From Gemmatimonadota bacterium (GTDB lineage Bacteria; Gemmatimonadota; Gemmatimonadetes; Gemmatimonadales; Gemmatimonadaceae), in NCBI GenBank assembly GCA_021324635.1, contig JAJPIS010000057.1:1-48328 (forward strand): a stretch of 48,328 bases of DNA, read 5' to 3'. Made by a program: the position numbers and the translations under genes. The notes beneath the pieces are model-generated. The model was not told the origin of the DNA. It saw only the letters and a program-made list of their open reading frames with translations, and made no database searches. Numbering within the stretch: position 1 is the first letter of the stretch; the number at the start of each line of letters is the position of its first letter. This document shows positions 47,789 to 48,328 of the stretch, piece after piece.

Positions 47789-48328
47789 ATGCGGGTCGGC
47801 GATCGGGAGACCCTCGAGACGCTGATCGACAGCGAGGGCCGGCTGTCGCGCCCGGGCGCGTCCGAGCGGGCCGGCCAGGTGGCGCTGGCCACCGCGCAGG
47901 AGCTGCGCACACCCATCTTCGGCATCTCGTCCGCGGCCCAACTGCTCCGCCTCCGGGGCGCCGACGACCCGATCGTCGAGAAGCACGCCGCGCGGATCCT
48001 GCGCGAGGTCGAACGCCTCAACCGAGTCGTCGCCGAGCTCCTCCAGTACGGCCGCGCGCGTCGCGCCGTGCGTGCGGCGGGGAACCCGGACGACGTGTGG
48101 GACCGGGTGCTGGCCGCCGACGCCGAGCTGCTGGAGCGCCACCGGCTGACCGTCGAGCGCCGGCGCGTCGAACCGCCCGTCCGGTGCCAGCTCGACGAGG
48201 AGGAGCTCGCCCAGGGGCTCCGGAACCTGCTGGCGCACATCGCTGGAGTCGCGCCGCCCGGGAGCGCGATCGCGATCGTGTCTGATGAAACCGCGTCGGG
48301 CGCGTGGCGCGTCCAGGTCCGGTACGGC
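47789..48328 (+). CDS. Histidine-kinase-like gene lacking the phosphoacceptor His (partial)
   Basis: An open frame of 180 codons that runs off the window end without a stop. Residues 30-90 form a HisKA-type helical hairpin: ATAQELRTPIFGISSAAQLL followed by AARILREVERLNRVVAELLQYGRARR. The phosphoacceptor His expected before ELRTP is Gln37. DEEELAQGLRNLLAHIAGVAPPGSAI resembles the N box, with His for the expected Asn-x-x-x-Asn pattern partly lost. It may be a pseudokinase or dimerisation/sensor partner. Whether an ATPase domain is intact cannot be seen. Confidence 0.75.
   Translation, partial: MRVGDRETLETLIDSEGRLSRPGASERAGQVALATAQELRTPIFGISSAAQLLRLRGADDPIVEKHAARILREVERLNRVVAELLQYGRARRAVRAAGNPDDVWDRVLAADAELLERHRLTVERRRVEPPVRCQLDEEELAQGLRNLLAHIAGVAPPGSAIAIVSDETASGAWRVQVRYG

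Noticed and set aside
46823-48238. Long minus-strand frame across the low-complexity gene and the partial kinase
   Set aside because: Pro/Ala/Arg shadow without motifs; the opposite strand has a Shine-Dalgarno and a HisKA domain.

Overview
The window is uniformly GC-rich, densely coding bacterial chromosome with short intergenic gaps and strand-switching operons. No rRNA or plasmid functions are seen; one tRNA (Cys) is present. A PadR regulator coupled to a large 'ADOP'-type ABC permease, an Lhr helicase, a futalosine-pathway MqnD, several DinB/SRPBCC/DUF proteins and an [FeFe]-hydrogenase-like H-domain protein together suggest Gemmatimonadota. Acidobacteriota or a related soil phylum is the alternative. 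This placement is inference; no marker gene in the window settles it.

Layout. 0.25-2.7 kb: ferritin-like protein, rhomboid protease, a dispersed repeat block and a GlcG/HbpS-like protein. 2.8-8.5 kb: relic of an ABC exporter, a NemR-like TetR gene overlapping a thiolase under an operator-bearing promoter, an MFS transporter, a clan-A glycosidase-like lipoprotein and an HNH nuclease. 8.6-12.6 kb: APC permease, alpha/beta hydrolase and GNAT enzyme flanking a second repeat block. 12.6-17.2 kb: three exported small proteins, two unknown small proteins, MsrA and phosphofructokinase. 17.3-22.6 kb: ArsR-SRPBCC-DinB operon, PadR-ADOP permease module and a DoxX-like protein. 23-31 kb: tRNA-Cys, YdeI-like, DoxX, TfoX-like, a bare VIT-type iron-exporter domain, Lhr helicase and a GlsB-like protein. 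31-37.3 kb: penicillin-acylase family protein, YciE/F-like ferritin, H-domain protein, thioredoxin-like protein and endonuclease III. 37.4-41.6 kb: SWIM protein, RskA-type anti-sigma and ECF sigma factor, a divergent zinc-ribbon protein, repeat block and mqnD. 41.6-48.3 kb: the largest repeat block, a GAF histidine kinase with an HD-GYP response regulator, WrbA, a charge-segregated low-complexity protein, and a histidine-kinase-like gene running off the end that lacks the phosphoacceptor histidine.

Three observations stand out. First, a roughly 300-bp composite non-coding element occurs nearly complete in opposite orientations at 1.74-2.03 kb and 41.85-42.22 kb, with a deleted copy near 11.8 kb and loose palindromes near 40.6 kb; its long perfect hairpin shows compensatory changes between copies. 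Second, at least six genes have a -10 hexamer only 4-7 nt before the start codon and no Shine-Dalgarno, suggesting that leaderless transcription is common. Third, the H-domain-like protein keeps vestiges of all three H-cluster motifs but has no ferredoxin domains and no hydrogenase partners.
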